From: Mycobacterium malmoense
Lineage (GTDB): Bacteria > Actinomycetota > Actinomycetes > Mycobacteriales > Mycobacteriaceae
Reading direction: 5' to 3'
Assembly (NCBI RefSeq): GCF_019645855.1
Contig: NZ_CP080999.1
Location: forward strand, 186,001 to 250,000
Length of the DNA: 64,000 bases
In this document: piece after piece, positions 27,838 through 36,647 of the stretch
How positions within the stretch are numbered: the stretch's first letter is position 1
How the letters are laid out: each line of letters begins with the position of its first letter
Translations under genes and position numbers: made by a program
Notes under the pieces: generated by a model
Told to the model about the DNA's origin: nothing
The model's database searches: none
The model's input: only the letters and a program-made list of their open reading frames with translations

Positions 27838-29223
27838 TTACCGCCTGACGACGGTGTGCTCGCGGACCAGGGCATACAGGCGCCAGTGGCCCGGTACGCC
27901 CTTGAGCGCGCTCTCGCCACGTTCGGCGAACCTGTGCCGCGATCCGGTGACGATTTCACGCACCGTCGAGGACACCAGCACCTCGCTCGGCCCGGCCAGC
28001 GCCGTCACGCGCGCACCGATGTGCACCGTCATCCCGGCGACGTCACTTTTCGAGGCGCCGCGCACCTCGACTTCGCCGGCGTGAATGCCCACCCGCACCT
28101 CGATGCCGAGCACCCGAACCGCGTCCACGATGGCGTCCGCGCAGGCGATCGCGGCACTCGGGCTGCTGAAGGTGGCCACGAACCCGTCACCGGCGGTGTT
28201 GACTTCATGCCCCCCGAATCGCTGCAGCTCGTGACGCACGATGGTGTCGTGGTTGTCCAACAGGTCACGCCACCGATCGTCGCCGAGCTCGGCGGCGCGC
28301 TCGGTGGATCCCACGATGTCGGTGAACACGATCGTGGTCAGCAGGCGCTCGGTGTCGGCGACGCCGCGGACGCCGGTGATGAACTCCTCGATCTCGTCGA
28401 GCATCGGTGCGGTGTCGCCCACCCAATACAGCACGTCCTCGCCCGGCAGTTCGACCAGGTGTGAGCCCGCGATGCGCTCGGCAAGGTACTGAGCGTGCGC
28501 GACGGGGCTGAAGCTCGGATTGTCGCGATGCACGATCAGGGTCGGCACGGTGACGCGTTCGAGCCTGTCGCGGACGTCGGCCTCCCTGATCTTCTTGATG
28601 AACGCACGCGCCATGCTGGGAGACGCGGCCCGGTTGCCGGCCATGTCCCACCAGGCGCGGAATGCGCCATTGCCCGCCACGGAGGGAGCGATGATGCTGA
28701 GGATGTCGAAGCCCTGCTCGACGGCATCCGGCTCGATGCCGATCGTCGTGTAGGGATCGGCGGCGCCCACGTCCGTGCCGATCGGGTAGTCGGGAGCGCG
28801 GAGCGTCCGCGCCGCGCCGTTGACGATCACCAGGCTGTTCACCCGGTCCGGGTAATCGGCCGCGAGGACGACTGCGGCCAACGACGTGAACCCGGGGGCG
28901 AAGATCGTTGCCCGCTCGCATCCCACCGCGTCCATGACCCCGATCGCGTCCTTCGCCCAACATTCCGGTCCGATCATGTCCAGCGAGGGAATGCGCGACG
29001 ACAGGCCGATCCCGCGCTGGTCGAACCGGACTACCCGGCAAAACGACGCCAGGCGCCGATGGAAGCGGTACATCGACGGCTCGCTGTCGACGCAGTCGAT
29101 CGGGATCAAGGGCCCGGGCAGCACGAGCAGGTCGATCGGGCCATCGCCGAAGACCTGGTAGGCGATGTCGATCTCGCCGCAACTGGCGTACCGGGTCCGC
29201 GGAGCCGCAGCCCATCCAGCCAC
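27838..29223 (-). CDS. lipJ: LipJ-type alpha/beta-hydrolase and class III adenylate cyclase fusion
   Basis: 461 residues, close to the 462 of M. tuberculosis Rv1900c. Residues about 1-285 form an alpha/beta-hydrolase-like domain. Residues about 295-455 form a class III cyclase homology domain, with metal Asp in F-T-D-I-V-G-S-T near 300 and N-T-A-G-D-G near 342. Asn342 replaces the usual substrate-defining Lys, as I recall for Rv1900c, so it should be a non-canonical ATP cyclase. The hydrolase nucleophile elbow reads F-A-P-G-F-T, apparently lacking Ser, so this half may be a ligand sensor. The final dimer-interface segment has V-H-I-G-A-R in place of V-N-x-A-A-R. Confidence 0.85.
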   Translation of the reverse strand: MAGWAAAPRTRYASCGEIDIAYQVFGDGPIDLLVLPGPLIPIDCVDSEPSMYRFHRRLASFCRVVRFDQRGIGLSSRIPSLDMIGPECWAKDAIGVMDAVGCERATIFAPGFTSLAAVVLAADYPDRVNSLVIVNGAARTLRAPDYPIGTDVGAADPYTTIGIEPDAVEQGFDILSIIAPSVAGNGAFRAWWDMAGNRAASPSMARAFIKKIREADVRDRLERVTVPTLIVHRDNPSFSPVAHAQYLAERIAGSHLVELPGEDVLYWVGDTAPMLDEIEEFITGVRGVADTERLLTTIVFTDIVGSTERAAELGDDRWRDLLDNHDTIVRHELQRFGGHEVNTAGDGFVATFSSPSAAIACADAIVDAVRVLGIEVRVGIHAGEVEVRGASKSDVAGMTVHIGARVTALAGPSEVLVSSTVREIVTGSRHRFAERGESALKGVPGHWRLYALVREHTVVRR

Positions 29224-29253
29224 TGCTACAGGCTAGTTCAGGGTGCCGACAAG

Positions 29254-29883
29254 CTAAAACCGGTGCGAGTGGGTGATGATCGGGACCAGATAGCGGGCGG
29301 CGTAGTCGCGGACGGCCGCGGCGTCCGACGTGTCGAGCCGGTCGGTGGGAAACACGATGATGCCCAGGGCGACGCGCAGCAGGATGTCGGCGATGTTGGC
29401 CAGGTCCGGCTCGGGGACCTCGGCCCCGCAGCGCCGCAGGGTGTGGGCGATCCCGTCGGCGAATTGGCGGATCGGGAAGACGTGGGATCGCGAAAACATG
29501 CCGAACAGCTCGGGTTCGCTTTCGACGATCCGCGAATACAGCGGCGAGTCCTGGACCAGGCGCACCCCGAGCGCGAACGCCTCGATCACGGCCTCTTGCG
29601 GAGTACATCCGGTGGTGGCCTGGTCGAGCGTGCTGAAGAAGAGTTCGGCCTCGCGGCGCACCACGTGTTCGAACAGGTCGTCCTTGGTCGGAAAACGTCG
29701 GTAGATGGTGCTGCGGCTGACCCCGGCGCGGGCGGCGACGTCTTCGATGTTCGCGCGGCGCACGCCGTAGGTCTCGAAGACGGTTCGCGCGGTATCCAGG
29801 ATGGTCCGGTCGAGGGCGGTGATCGACTCGGTCCCGTGAGTGCGCGTTTGCGAGCCCATCTCGGACTTCATGATTGCCCGCAT
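29254..29883 (-). CDS. TetR family transcriptional regulator
   Basis: 209 residues: HTH R-A-N-I-E-D-V-A-A-R-A-G-V-S-R-S-T-I-Y-R near residues 43-62, then a TetR ligand domain. ATG 29883 has GGTGGG about 9 bases upstream; a second ATG at 29871 is possible. It is divergent from the MpaB-family gene, with operator-like repeats in the 111-bp interval, so it probably controls that gene and itself. Confidence 0.88.
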   Translation of the reverse strand: MRAIMKSEMGSQTRTHGTESITALDRTILDTARTVFETYGVRRANIEDVAARAGVSRSTIYRRFPTKDDLFEHVVRREAELFFSTLDQATTGCTPQEAVIEAFALGVRLVQDSPLYSRIVESEPELFGMFSRSHVFPIRQFADGIAHTLRRCGAEVPEPDLANIADILLRVALGIIVFPTDRLDTSDAAAVRDYAARYLVPIITHSHRF

Positions 29884-29928
29884 CGTATCGAACCCACCTG
29901 CTTTGCGGACGTACCTGACCGGCTGCTA

Positions 29929-29953
29929 CTTTGAAACAAAGATACTAGTTTGT
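29929..29953. promoter_or_regulatory. Candidate TetR operator between TetR and MpaB-family genes
   Basis: CTTTGAAACAAAG at 29929-29941 is a perfect 5+3+5 palindrome. The ACAAA arm recurs as a second inverted pair with TTTGT at 29949-29953. The AT-rich stretch contrasts with its surroundings. Binding by the adjacent TetR is inferred from position only. Confidence 0.5.
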
Positions 29954-29994
29954 GCCATCGTTTCATAGCTTGAACCTGTCGCAAGGAGGTCGGC

Positions 29995-30957
29995 ATGGCC
30001 GCCCAGCATGACCAGTTGGCGGGGCCAACCGCGGGAGCCCGTTTCGACAGTGGTGTTCGCGAAGCGGTGCCCATGCCCACCGATGGGCCAGCCGGGCCAG
30101 CCGCCGACGCCTCGCGGTTGGGGCCCGACTCGTTGATCTGGAAGTTCTACGGCGATCACCGCACGCAGTTCTTCGGGTTCCAGCGCACGGCGGGCGTGGA
30201 GAACTGCATCGAGCAGCTCGCCCAGGGTGTGCTCGATCACTCGGTGATTTTCAGCGATACGTTGGGACGGGCGAGGCGAACGGCGCCGCCGTTGATGAAG
30301 ACCGTCTATTCCGACGACCCCCACACCTGGGGCCGCAAGGTCCGCGATTTCCACAAGCCGATCAAAGGCACCATCAGCGACGGCTCGCGGTATCACGCGC
30401 TCAATCCGGAGTTGTTCTATTGGGCGCACGCCACCTTCGTCGACCAGGTCATCTACACGACCGACACGTTCATCCGCCGGTTGTCCCGCGCGGAAAAGGA
30501 GCGGATCTTCGACGAGGGCAAGATCTGGTACACCCTCTACGGGGTCAGCGACCGCGGCCAGCCGCAGACGTATGACGATTTCCTCGCCTACTGGGACGAG
30601 ATGCTCGAGCGGTTCGTCCCGCACAAGACCGTCCTGTACGGCACCGGCTACATCAGGAAGGGAATACCGGGCCCGCGCCGGATTCCCGAGCCGGTCTGGA
30701 CGATCCTGTCCGCGCCGCTCAACGCCTATACCCGCCTGGTCCTGGTCGGAACGCTGCCGCCGCAGATGCGCGAGGTGTGCCAGCTGGACTGGGATGCGAA
30801 GAAGGAGAAGCGATTCCAGCGGTTCGCCGCCGTCATGCGTGCGCTGAATCCGCTCATCAACCGGCTTCCCCTTCGGTTCCTTTACCTGCCCTGGGCGGCC
30901 GAGGCGTGGCGCCGCGCGGGCGTCGACCCGCGCGGGCTGCACAACCACGCGGCTTAG
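29995..30957 (+). CDS. MpaB/latex-clearing-type oxygenase (DUF2236)
   Basis: 320 residues covering DUF2236, a helical haem b family that includes rubber-oxygenase Lcp and fungal MpaB. Features are S-L-I-W-K-F-Y-G-D near residue 44, K-G-x-I-S-D-G-S-R-Y-H-A-L-N-P near 123 and W-A-H-A-T-F-V near 143, whose His residues are candidate haem ligands. A near-perfect AAGGAGG precedes ATG 29995. The TetR gene is divergent. Oxidative cleavage of an isoprenoid or other hydrophobic substrate is possible; the true substrate is unknown. Confidence 0.85.
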   Translation: MAAQHDQLAGPTAGARFDSGVREAVPMPTDGPAGPAADASRLGPDSLIWKFYGDHRTQFFGFQRTAGVENCIEQLAQGVLDHSVIFSDTLGRARRTAPPLMKTVYSDDPHTWGRKVRDFHKPIKGTISDGSRYHALNPELFYWAHATFVDQVIYTTDTFIRRLSRAEKERIFDEGKIWYTLYGVSDRGQPQTYDDFLAYWDEMLERFVPHKTVLYGTGYIRKGIPGPRRIPEPVWTILSAPLNAYTRLVLVGTLPPQMREVCQLDWDAKKEKRFQRFAAVMRALNPLINRLPLRFLYLPWAAEAWRRAGVDPRGLHNHAA

Positions 30958-31946
30958 CCGATGTGCAGCAGGCGCTCGGCGTTGCCGTGCGCGATCTTCT
31001 CCCGGTCGGCGGCGCTCAGCGTCGTCCGCTCGAATCCGTCGACCGCCTCGTAGGAGGATTCGTAGGGATAGTCGACGGAAAACATGATCGCGTCGGCGCC
31101 GACCTCCAGCACCGCTCCGAGCATGACGGCCGGGGAGAACACTCCGCTGTTGGTGAAGACGATGTTGGTGCCGAGGTACGCCGAAGGCGGGCGCTGCAGC
31201 GGAGCGGTCGTCGCCTCTATCGCCACGGTGGCGTAGCGGGAGTCCAGTCGGCTGCGCTGGAACGGCAAGAACTCACCCAAGTGCCCCAGGATCAGCGTCG
31301 CTCCCGGGTGCCGGTCGAACACGCCGCCGAACAGGATCCGCAGCGCATGCCCGCCGACCTCGGCCGCCCAACTCCAGGTGGCCCCGTACAGCTCCGGACG
31401 GCCATCGATGACCCGCCAGTGGTCGGCCGGTGGTGTCCCGGGATGCAAATACAGCGGCACGCCAAGGGATTCGATCGCCGACCACAGCTCGTCGTATTCG
31501 GGTGCGTCCAAATAGCGGCCGCCCGGGCCGCCGACGCAGTCGTTGACCAGCGCCCCGCACAATCCGTCCTGGCTGACGGCCCGCTCCAGTTCCGCGACGG
31601 CGGCCGCCGGGTCCTGCAGCGGCAAGGCGGCGAACCCGCGGAACCGATCGGGATGTTGGGCAATGACTTTCGCCAGGTAGTCGTTGGAGAACCGCGCGTT
31701 GGCGCGGGCCCGCTCGGCGTCGATGTCGACCTGCAGACCCGGGGCTGTTAGGGACAACACCTGGATGTCGATGCCGGCGTCGTCCATCTCCGGCAGCCGG
31801 AATTCGGTGAAATCGGGCAGCCGGCGCTCGTACCGCTCGCCGGATGCGGGCTTCATCCGCCGCATCAATTCTCGGTGGGCCGACGTGGGCTGTCGCTCGG
31901 CCAACTCGGGAATGAAAAACGCTTCCTCCAGGGCGATATAGCGCAT
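30954..31946 (-). CDS. Amidohydrolase-2 family protein (non-oxidative decarboxylase type)
   Basis: 330 residues of the ACMSD/gamma-resorcylate decarboxylase branch. An acidic L-E-E-A-F replaces the H-x-H motif at residues 6-10, Y-L-H-P-G-T-P is near 165, L-G-H-L-G-E-F near 218, and a metal-binding Asp lies in F-S-V-D-Y-P-Y near 286. The family removes a carboxylate from aromatic acids using a divalent metal. ATG 31946 has GAGGAAG upstream; the open frame extends much further but without family similarity. It converges with the MpaB-family gene, overlapping by 4 bases. Confidence 0.85.
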   Translation of the reverse strand: MRYIALEEAFFIPELAERQPTSAHRELMRRMKPASGERYERRLPDFTEFRLPEMDDAGIDIQVLSLTAPGLQVDIDAERARANARFSNDYLAKVIAQHPDRFRGFAALPLQDPAAAVAELERAVSQDGLCGALVNDCVGGPGGRYLDAPEYDELWSAIESLGVPLYLHPGTPPADHWRVIDGRPELYGATWSWAAEVGGHALRILFGGVFDRHPGATLILGHLGEFLPFQRSRLDSRYATVAIEATTAPLQRPPSAYLGTNIVFTNSGVFSPAVMLGAVLEVGADAIMFSVDYPYESSYEAVDGFERTTLSAADREKIAHGNAERLLHIG

Positions 31947-32070
31947 TCGTCTTCCTCGCTCTCGATGGGCTCCCGCCGCTCTCCTCCGACTCTGCGCCAC
32001 GCTCGCGCATTTGTGAAGTCGTGATGCCCACGCCACGGCGCAATCCTCGATCGCCCGAGCTAGCTTCTCG

Positions 32071-32100
32071 CTGAAAACCGCTGAAAACCGCTGAAAACCG
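32071..32100. repeat. Three tandem copies of a 10-bp unit
   Basis: CTGAAAACCG is repeated three times without change in the 264-bp gap between the amidohydrolase and AMP-ligase genes. Ten-base phasing equals about one helical turn. The repeats could be regulator half-sites or slippage products. No protein can be assigned. Confidence 0.75.
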
Positions 32101-32210
32101 CGCAGCCACAGAGAGTTTGCCGTCGGGTGGGACACCGTTCAATTGTTGTACGCCCGGCGGAGGGCGGGCATGCCTGGCGGGGTCGTCCGGCATGCGACAG
32201 GATCGAAGAC

Positions 32211-33308
32211 ATGGGCGATTTTTCGCTGTTGGACGTCCCCAGGTCGGTGCCGGTCGACGACCCCGAGGCCTACTTGAGCGCGGCGATCGCCTGGCACTTC
32301 GGTGAGGACACCGGTTGCCCGTTCTGGTTGCGGACCGCTCGGACGCTGAGCTTCAATCCGTTGGCCGACGTCAAAACGTTCGCCGATCTGCGGATGTTTC
32401 CCAACCTCGTCAACGAACTGCGCAGCGTACCGGTGGAGGACCTGATTCCACGGGGGTACCGGTCTCAGGGATCCCGGGCGCCGCTGCCCCAGATATTCGA
32501 ATCCGGCGGTACCACCGGCGCTCCGAAACGGACGGTGCAGCTGCCGGATTGGATCGCCCAGGTTGTCCAATGGCAAACCGAGGACTTCGCCACGGGTGGC
32601 TTTGTGCCGGGCCGCGGCTTCCTGTGCCTGATGCCGAGCGGCCCGCACGGCGTTGGCTACTTCTCCCGCCTGGTCTCCGAGCGGTTGGGCGCGGTGTTCC
32701 ACGCGATCGACATCGACCCTCGCTGGGTGAAGAAGGCCGCCGCCCGCAACGCGGCCGCCGAGGTGGCCGCCTATGTCGACCATGTCGTCGAGCAGGCCGT
32801 GTTCGTGCTGGAGACGCAGGACGTCGCGAATCTGCACACCACGCCGCCACTGCTCGCGGCCATTGCCCGCAACGACGACGTGGTGGACTTGGTCAACGAC
32901 AAGATCCGCTACCTGCTGCTCAGCGGTGCGCATGTGGATGCCGACACGCTGGACCTGCTGCGGGAGACCTTTCCGAACACGACGATCACCATGGCCTTCG
33001 GCAGCACCATGGTTCTTTCGCAAGCGGTCACCCGGACCACCGACGGCGACGCGTTTGTCTTCGACCCGCGGATACCCTACGTCGTGTTCTGGGTGGTCGA
33101 TCCCGACACCGGAGAACAGGTGCCGTACGGGCAGCGGGGCCAGGTGGTGATGAACCACATCAGCAAGGGAATGTTCATACCGAACAACCTGGAGCGCGAT
33201 CTGGCGATCCGGATGCCCGGGCCGGTGGCGCGGCTCAGCGACTCGGTCAGCGAGGTGCGGCCGGTGACCACCTTCGAGGGCGAGGCCGTCATCGAAGGCG
33301 TGTACTGA
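32211..33308 (+). CDS. LuxE/PaaK-like acyl-adenylating enzyme
   Basis: 365 residues of the adenylate-forming superfamily, with the ATP loop E-S-G-G-T-T-G-A-P-K-R near residue 99, Y-L-L-L-S-G-A-H near 243 and M-A-F-G-S-T-M near 262. At 365 residues it lacks the usual full C-terminal subdomain and is the size of LuxE acyl-protein synthetases rather than 500-residue CoA ligases. CAGGAT precedes ATG 32211. The next gene, 2 bases after its stop, is a LuxC-sized aldehyde dehydrogenase-fold protein. I infer that the pair reduces a carboxylic acid to an aldehyde through an acyl-adenylate. Confidence 0.7.
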   Translation: MGDFSLLDVPRSVPVDDPEAYLSAAIAWHFGEDTGCPFWLRTARTLSFNPLADVKTFADLRMFPNLVNELRSVPVEDLIPRGYRSQGSRAPLPQIFESGGTTGAPKRTVQLPDWIAQVVQWQTEDFATGGFVPGRGFLCLMPSGPHGVGYFSRLVSERLGAVFHAIDIDPRWVKKAAARNAAAEVAAYVDHVVEQAVFVLETQDVANLHTTPPLLAAIARNDDVVDLVNDKIRYLLLSGAHVDADTLDLLRETFPNTTITMAFGSTMVLSQAVTRTTDGDAFVFDPRIPYVVFWVVDPDTGEQVPYGQRGQVVMNHISKGMFIPNNLERDLAIRMPGPVARLSDSVSEVRPVTTFEGEAVIEGVY

Positions 33309-33310
33309 GC

Positions 33311-34720
33311 ATGGGGCACGAACGAGCAAGCATCACAACGGATTTGGTGGCTATCGACGCGCTCGGTGCGGGCGGCGAGTATCGGACCCGCAGCCGTGAG
33401 GTCATCAAGAGCACCGCCGGCGCCGCGGTTGCCGAGTTGAGTATTGTTCCACCGCTATATGTTTCGCGCACCATCGGCGCGCAGCGCAAGGTCGGGCCAC
33501 TGCCGGTGGCGCAGCGCGAAGCGGCGCTGGCCGGGGCGGCCGAGGTCTTTTCGACCGCCGTCATAGGCGGGCTGGATTTCGAAAGCTACGTTCGCCTGGC
33601 CAGCCAAATTTCCGGGCTGCCGATCGCGGTTGCCCGCGCGGGGGCGCGCGGCGTTGCCGGCGCCGTCGCGTCGGCATTCGAGGCGGTGCGGCCGGCTCGG
33701 CCCGCGGGCGCCGCGCTCGACTGGCGGGAGGGGCGCACCCGCACCGGTAGCGCGGTGTGGGCGCGGCGCGGAGAGGTCTTCGCGGTGCACGCCGCAGGAA
33801 ACGGCCCGGGCGTGCACGGCGCGTGGCCGCAGGCGCTCGCGCTGGGCTACCGGGTCGCGGTGCGTCCTTCGCGCCGCGAGCCACTGACCGCGCACCGGTT
33901 GGTCAACGCCTTGCGCCAGGCGGGGTTTCGGCCCGAAGATGCGGTTTATTTGCCCACCGACCATGGCGGCGCCGACGAGATTATCCGGTCGGCCGACCTT
34001 GCCATGGTGTATGGCGGCCAGGACGTGGTCGACAAGTACGCCAACGATCCGACGGTGGTGGTCAACGGGCCGGGACGCGCCAAGGTTCTGATCACGGCCG
34101 ACCGGGACTGGCGTGACTACATCGACGTCGTCGTCGACTCGATCGCCAACCTGGGTGGGACGGCGTGCGTCAACGCCACCGCGGTGCTTTACGAGGGCGA
34201 CCCCGCCGCGTTAGCTCGGGCGATCGCCGAACGGTTGGCGACGATCCCGACGCTGCCCATCGAGGACGAGCGCGCGACCCTGCCCACCCGGCCCATCGAC
34301 AAGGCGCGGGCGCTGGCGAACCACCTGGCGATCAAGGCCGCGGGTACGACGCCGCTGCTCGGCGCCGACCAGGTGGTCGCCGCTTTGGACGACGGCTGCG
34401 CCGCGCTGCGTCCGGCCGTGCACGTGGTGGCCGAACCCGGCTCCGGCAAGCTCACCGACAAGCTCAACATCGAATTGCCGTTTCCGTGCGTGTGGGTGTC
34501 GTCGTGGTCGCGCGGCGCGGGCACTCGGCCGTTGCGGCATTCGTTGGTGGTCACCGCGATCACCGGCGACGAGGAGCTGATCGACGACCTGCTCGCCGAA
34601 CCGACGGTCACCAACGTTTACTGCGGCCGCCATCCAACCTTCCACGCGGCACCCGGAATCCCGCACGACGGGTTCCTGGCGGATCACCTCATGCGCAACA
34701 AGGGCGTCATCAGGGACTAG
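33311..34720 (+). CDS. Aldehyde dehydrogenase-fold acyl reductase (LuxC-like)
   Basis: 469 residues with an aldehyde dehydrogenase fold. A conserved N-G-P-G-R-A-K-V-L-I-T-A-D segment lies before the active site and L-G-G-T-A-C-V-N-A-T near residue 280, where Cys is the expected acyl-thioester nucleophile. Length and gene order behind an adenylating enzyme match LuxC acyl reductases of the fatty-acid reductase complex. An ordinary aldehyde oxidase role is the alternative. Start ATG 33311 lies 2 bases after the previous stop, so the pair is one transcription unit. Confidence 0.72.
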   Translation: MGHERASITTDLVAIDALGAGGEYRTRSREVIKSTAGAAVAELSIVPPLYVSRTIGAQRKVGPLPVAQREAALAGAAEVFSTAVIGGLDFESYVRLASQISGLPIAVARAGARGVAGAVASAFEAVRPARPAGAALDWREGRTRTGSAVWARRGEVFAVHAAGNGPGVHGAWPQALALGYRVAVRPSRREPLTAHRLVNALRQAGFRPEDAVYLPTDHGGADEIIRSADLAMVYGGQDVVDKYANDPTVVVNGPGRAKVLITADRDWRDYIDVVVDSIANLGGTACVNATAVLYEGDPAALARAIAERLATIPTLPIEDERATLPTRPIDKARALANHLAIKAAGTTPLLGADQVVAALDDGCAALRPAVHVVAEPGSGKLTDKLNIELPFPCVWVSSWSRGAGTRPLRHSLVVTAITGDEELIDDLLAEPTVTNVYCGRHPTFHAAPGIPHDGFLADHLMRNKGVIRD

Positions 34721-34741
34721 CTCATGCTGAGATCGATCAGC

Positions 34742-35482
34742 TTAGCTACCAAAGCCTCCGCCAGGAGACGCGACCGTCACCGGCGCGCCAGAACCTCCGC
34801 CAAGGCGACCCGCCGCAAAGGCCACGCCCTTGTCGATCATCGCCCCGTCGTCCGCGTACGCATCGTGCGCCGCGAAATTCACTCCGTCAGAGCAGACCGG
34901 ATCCTCGGGAGCGCATACCTTGATGGTCTTGCCCTGATAGAGCGGGCCGATGACAACCGGCGGCTCGCCGAGGAAGTTCATCGCCCGGAGGTTTGGCGTG
35001 CCGAAGAGCACGACCGAGGAGACGTGGTCGGCCACGTCGGGTTCCATCGGTTTCGGCACGGTCGCCGGATCGATCCCATCGGGTACGGCGGCCGAGGTGA
35101 CGAAGCCCATCACGGCCGCGCCCTGTGAATAACCGCCGAGCACCATCTTGGTGTTGGGGCAGTCCTTCGCCATCGACACGACGTGAGCGCCCGCGTCCCT
35201 AATGCCGTCGAGGCCTGTGTCCCAGTCGTTGGTGGCGGGGTAGTTGACCGGATAAACGTCGAAGGACTTTGCGCCAACCCGCGACCGCAGCGAGTCGACG
35301 AATGCCTGGCCGGTGGGGCCGACGCCTGGAGGCTCACCGGTGCCGCGGGCGAACACCACCTGGACGTCCGGGCACGGCTGCGCGGAGGCGGAGGGGACGG
35401 CTGGGGCGAGGATGGAAGCGCTAAGCCCCGACGCCGCGACTACTGCAGGACCAAGGAGACGGGTGAGGTGACGTGCTTTCAT
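34742..35482 (-). CDS. Secreted cutinase-family esterase (Culp)
   Basis: 246 residues. A Sec signal peptide (about 1-35, ending A-S-A-Q) is followed by the cutinase fold P-C-P-D-V-Q-V-V-F-A-R-G-T-G-E. Catalytic Ser119 is in G-Y-S-Q-G, Asp in E-D-P-V-C-S-D-G near 180 and His in A-A-H-D-A-Y near 193. Cysteine pairs are placed for the two family disulfides. Mycobacterial Culps hydrolyse esters of fatty acids at the cell surface. It converges on the LuxC-like gene with a 21-bp gap. The ribosome site is weak. Confidence 0.9.
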   Translation of the reverse strand: MKARHLTRLLGPAVVAASGLSASILAPAVPSASAQPCPDVQVVFARGTGEPPGVGPTGQAFVDSLRSRVGAKSFDVYPVNYPATNDWDTGLDGIRDAGAHVVSMAKDCPNTKMVLGGYSQGAAVMGFVTSAAVPDGIDPATVPKPMEPDVADHVSSVVLFGTPNLRAMNFLGEPPVVIGPLYQGKTIKVCAPEDPVCSDGVNFAAHDAYADDGAMIDKGVAFAAGRLGGGSGAPVTVASPGGGFGS

Positions 35483-35732
35483 GGCGCAATGGTGCCCTTA
35501 CATACGGTGACCTAAACAGTGGACTTTTTCTGGCAATTATTGCAGGCCCGTAAACGCTCGCGCACCCTTCTAAGCGGGTTGAGAGTGGATTGCCGTTCGA
35601 CTCGGGGTGTGACGTGTTAGCTAGACGAGGTCACTTCGGGCTAAACGCCGGGCCGGAGCGCGGATCCGGACTTCGGTGTGGTCTGCTGGCCGTAGCCGGT
35701 CGAGGCGCAACCCTCGGCGTGCAATCCGGTGA

Positions 35733-36647
35733 ATGCGGGTGAACGTGAACGTGCTGGCGCGGGCCGTCAAACAGGCCTTTGCAGGGGCCACCGGCCGATT
35801 GGCCAATCCGGCGCGGGTGTCGGATCCCGACAGTCTGCGCGGCGCCGTGTCCGGCAAGACCGTCCTGGTGACCGGCGCGTCCTATGGAATCGGCGAGGCG
35901 ACGGCCCGCAAAATGGCCGCCGCGGGAGCGACCGTGCTCGTCGTTGCCCGGTCGGAGGAACGGCTCGACGACCTTGCGGCCGCGATCAACGCCGGTGGCG
36001 GCCGGGCCGTCGCCTACCCGACCGATCTCACCGACGAGACGGCGGTCGGCGTGCTGACGAAGCAGGTCACCGAGAACCACGGCCCGGTCGACATCGTGGT
36101 GAGCAACGCCGGCAAGTCGCTGCGCCGTTCGCTGCATCACCAGTACGACCGCCCGCATGACTTTCAGCGCACCATCGACATCAACTACCTGGGACCGATT
36201 TGGCTGCTGCTGGGCCTGCTACCGGCCATGCGCGAGCGCGGCGGCGGGCTAATCGTGAACGTTTCGAGCGTCGGTGTGCGTGTGGTGCCCGGGCCGCAAT
36301 GGGGCGCCTACCAGGCCTCCAAGGGGGCTTTCGATCTCTGGCTGCGCAGCGTGGCACCGGAGTTGCACGCCGACGGTGTGGACGTCACGTCGGTCTACTT
36401 CGCGCTGGTCCGCACCCGGATGATCGCACCCACGCCGATCCTGGGCCGGCTTCCCGGCCTGTCTCCCGACCAGGCCGCCGACGCGATCGCCAAGGCGGTC
36501 ATCGAACGGCCCCGCACCAACCAACCGCCCTGGGTCTTGCCGGCCGAGCTGGCGTCGGTGCTGCTGGCCGGGCCCGCCGACCGCGCGGCCCGGCTGTGGC
36601 ACCGCCGCTTCTTCGCCGATTCCGGTGCCCACGAGGCCCGACGATGA
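35733..36647 (+). CDS. SDR family oxidoreductase, coupled to acyl-CoA ligase
   Basis: 304 residues: TGASYGIG near residue 47, S-N-A-G, S-S-V-G-V, Y-Q-A-S-K, and a long C-terminal tail. The N-terminal 40-residue extension and C-terminal basic helix suggest membrane association, as in several mycobacterial lipid SDRs. It overlaps the following ligase gene (ATGA), so the two products probably act on the same fatty acyl or ketoacyl substrate. GTG 35739 is an alternative start. Confidence 0.83.
   Translation: MRVNVNVLARAVKQAFAGATGRLANPARVSDPDSLRGAVSGKTVLVTGASYGIGEATARKMAAAGATVLVVARSEERLDDLAAAINAGGGRAVAYPTDLTDETAVGVLTKQVTENHGPVDIVVSNAGKSLRRSLHHQYDRPHDFQRTIDINYLGPIWLLLGLLPAMRERGGGLIVNVSSVGVRVVPGPQWGAYQASKGAFDLWLRSVAPELHADGVDVTSVYFALVRTRMIAPTPILGRLPGLSPDQAADAIAKAVIERPRTNQPPWVLPAELASVLLAGPADRAARLWHRRFFADSGAHEARR

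Noticed and set aside
32071..32100. CRISPR-like repeat array
   Set aside because: Only three 10-bp units directly abutting each other, without spacers or cas genes.
34724..35128. 134-codon plus-strand ORF after the LuxC-like gene
   Set aside because: It lies antisense to the cutinase gene, which has a signal peptide and an intact catalytic triad.
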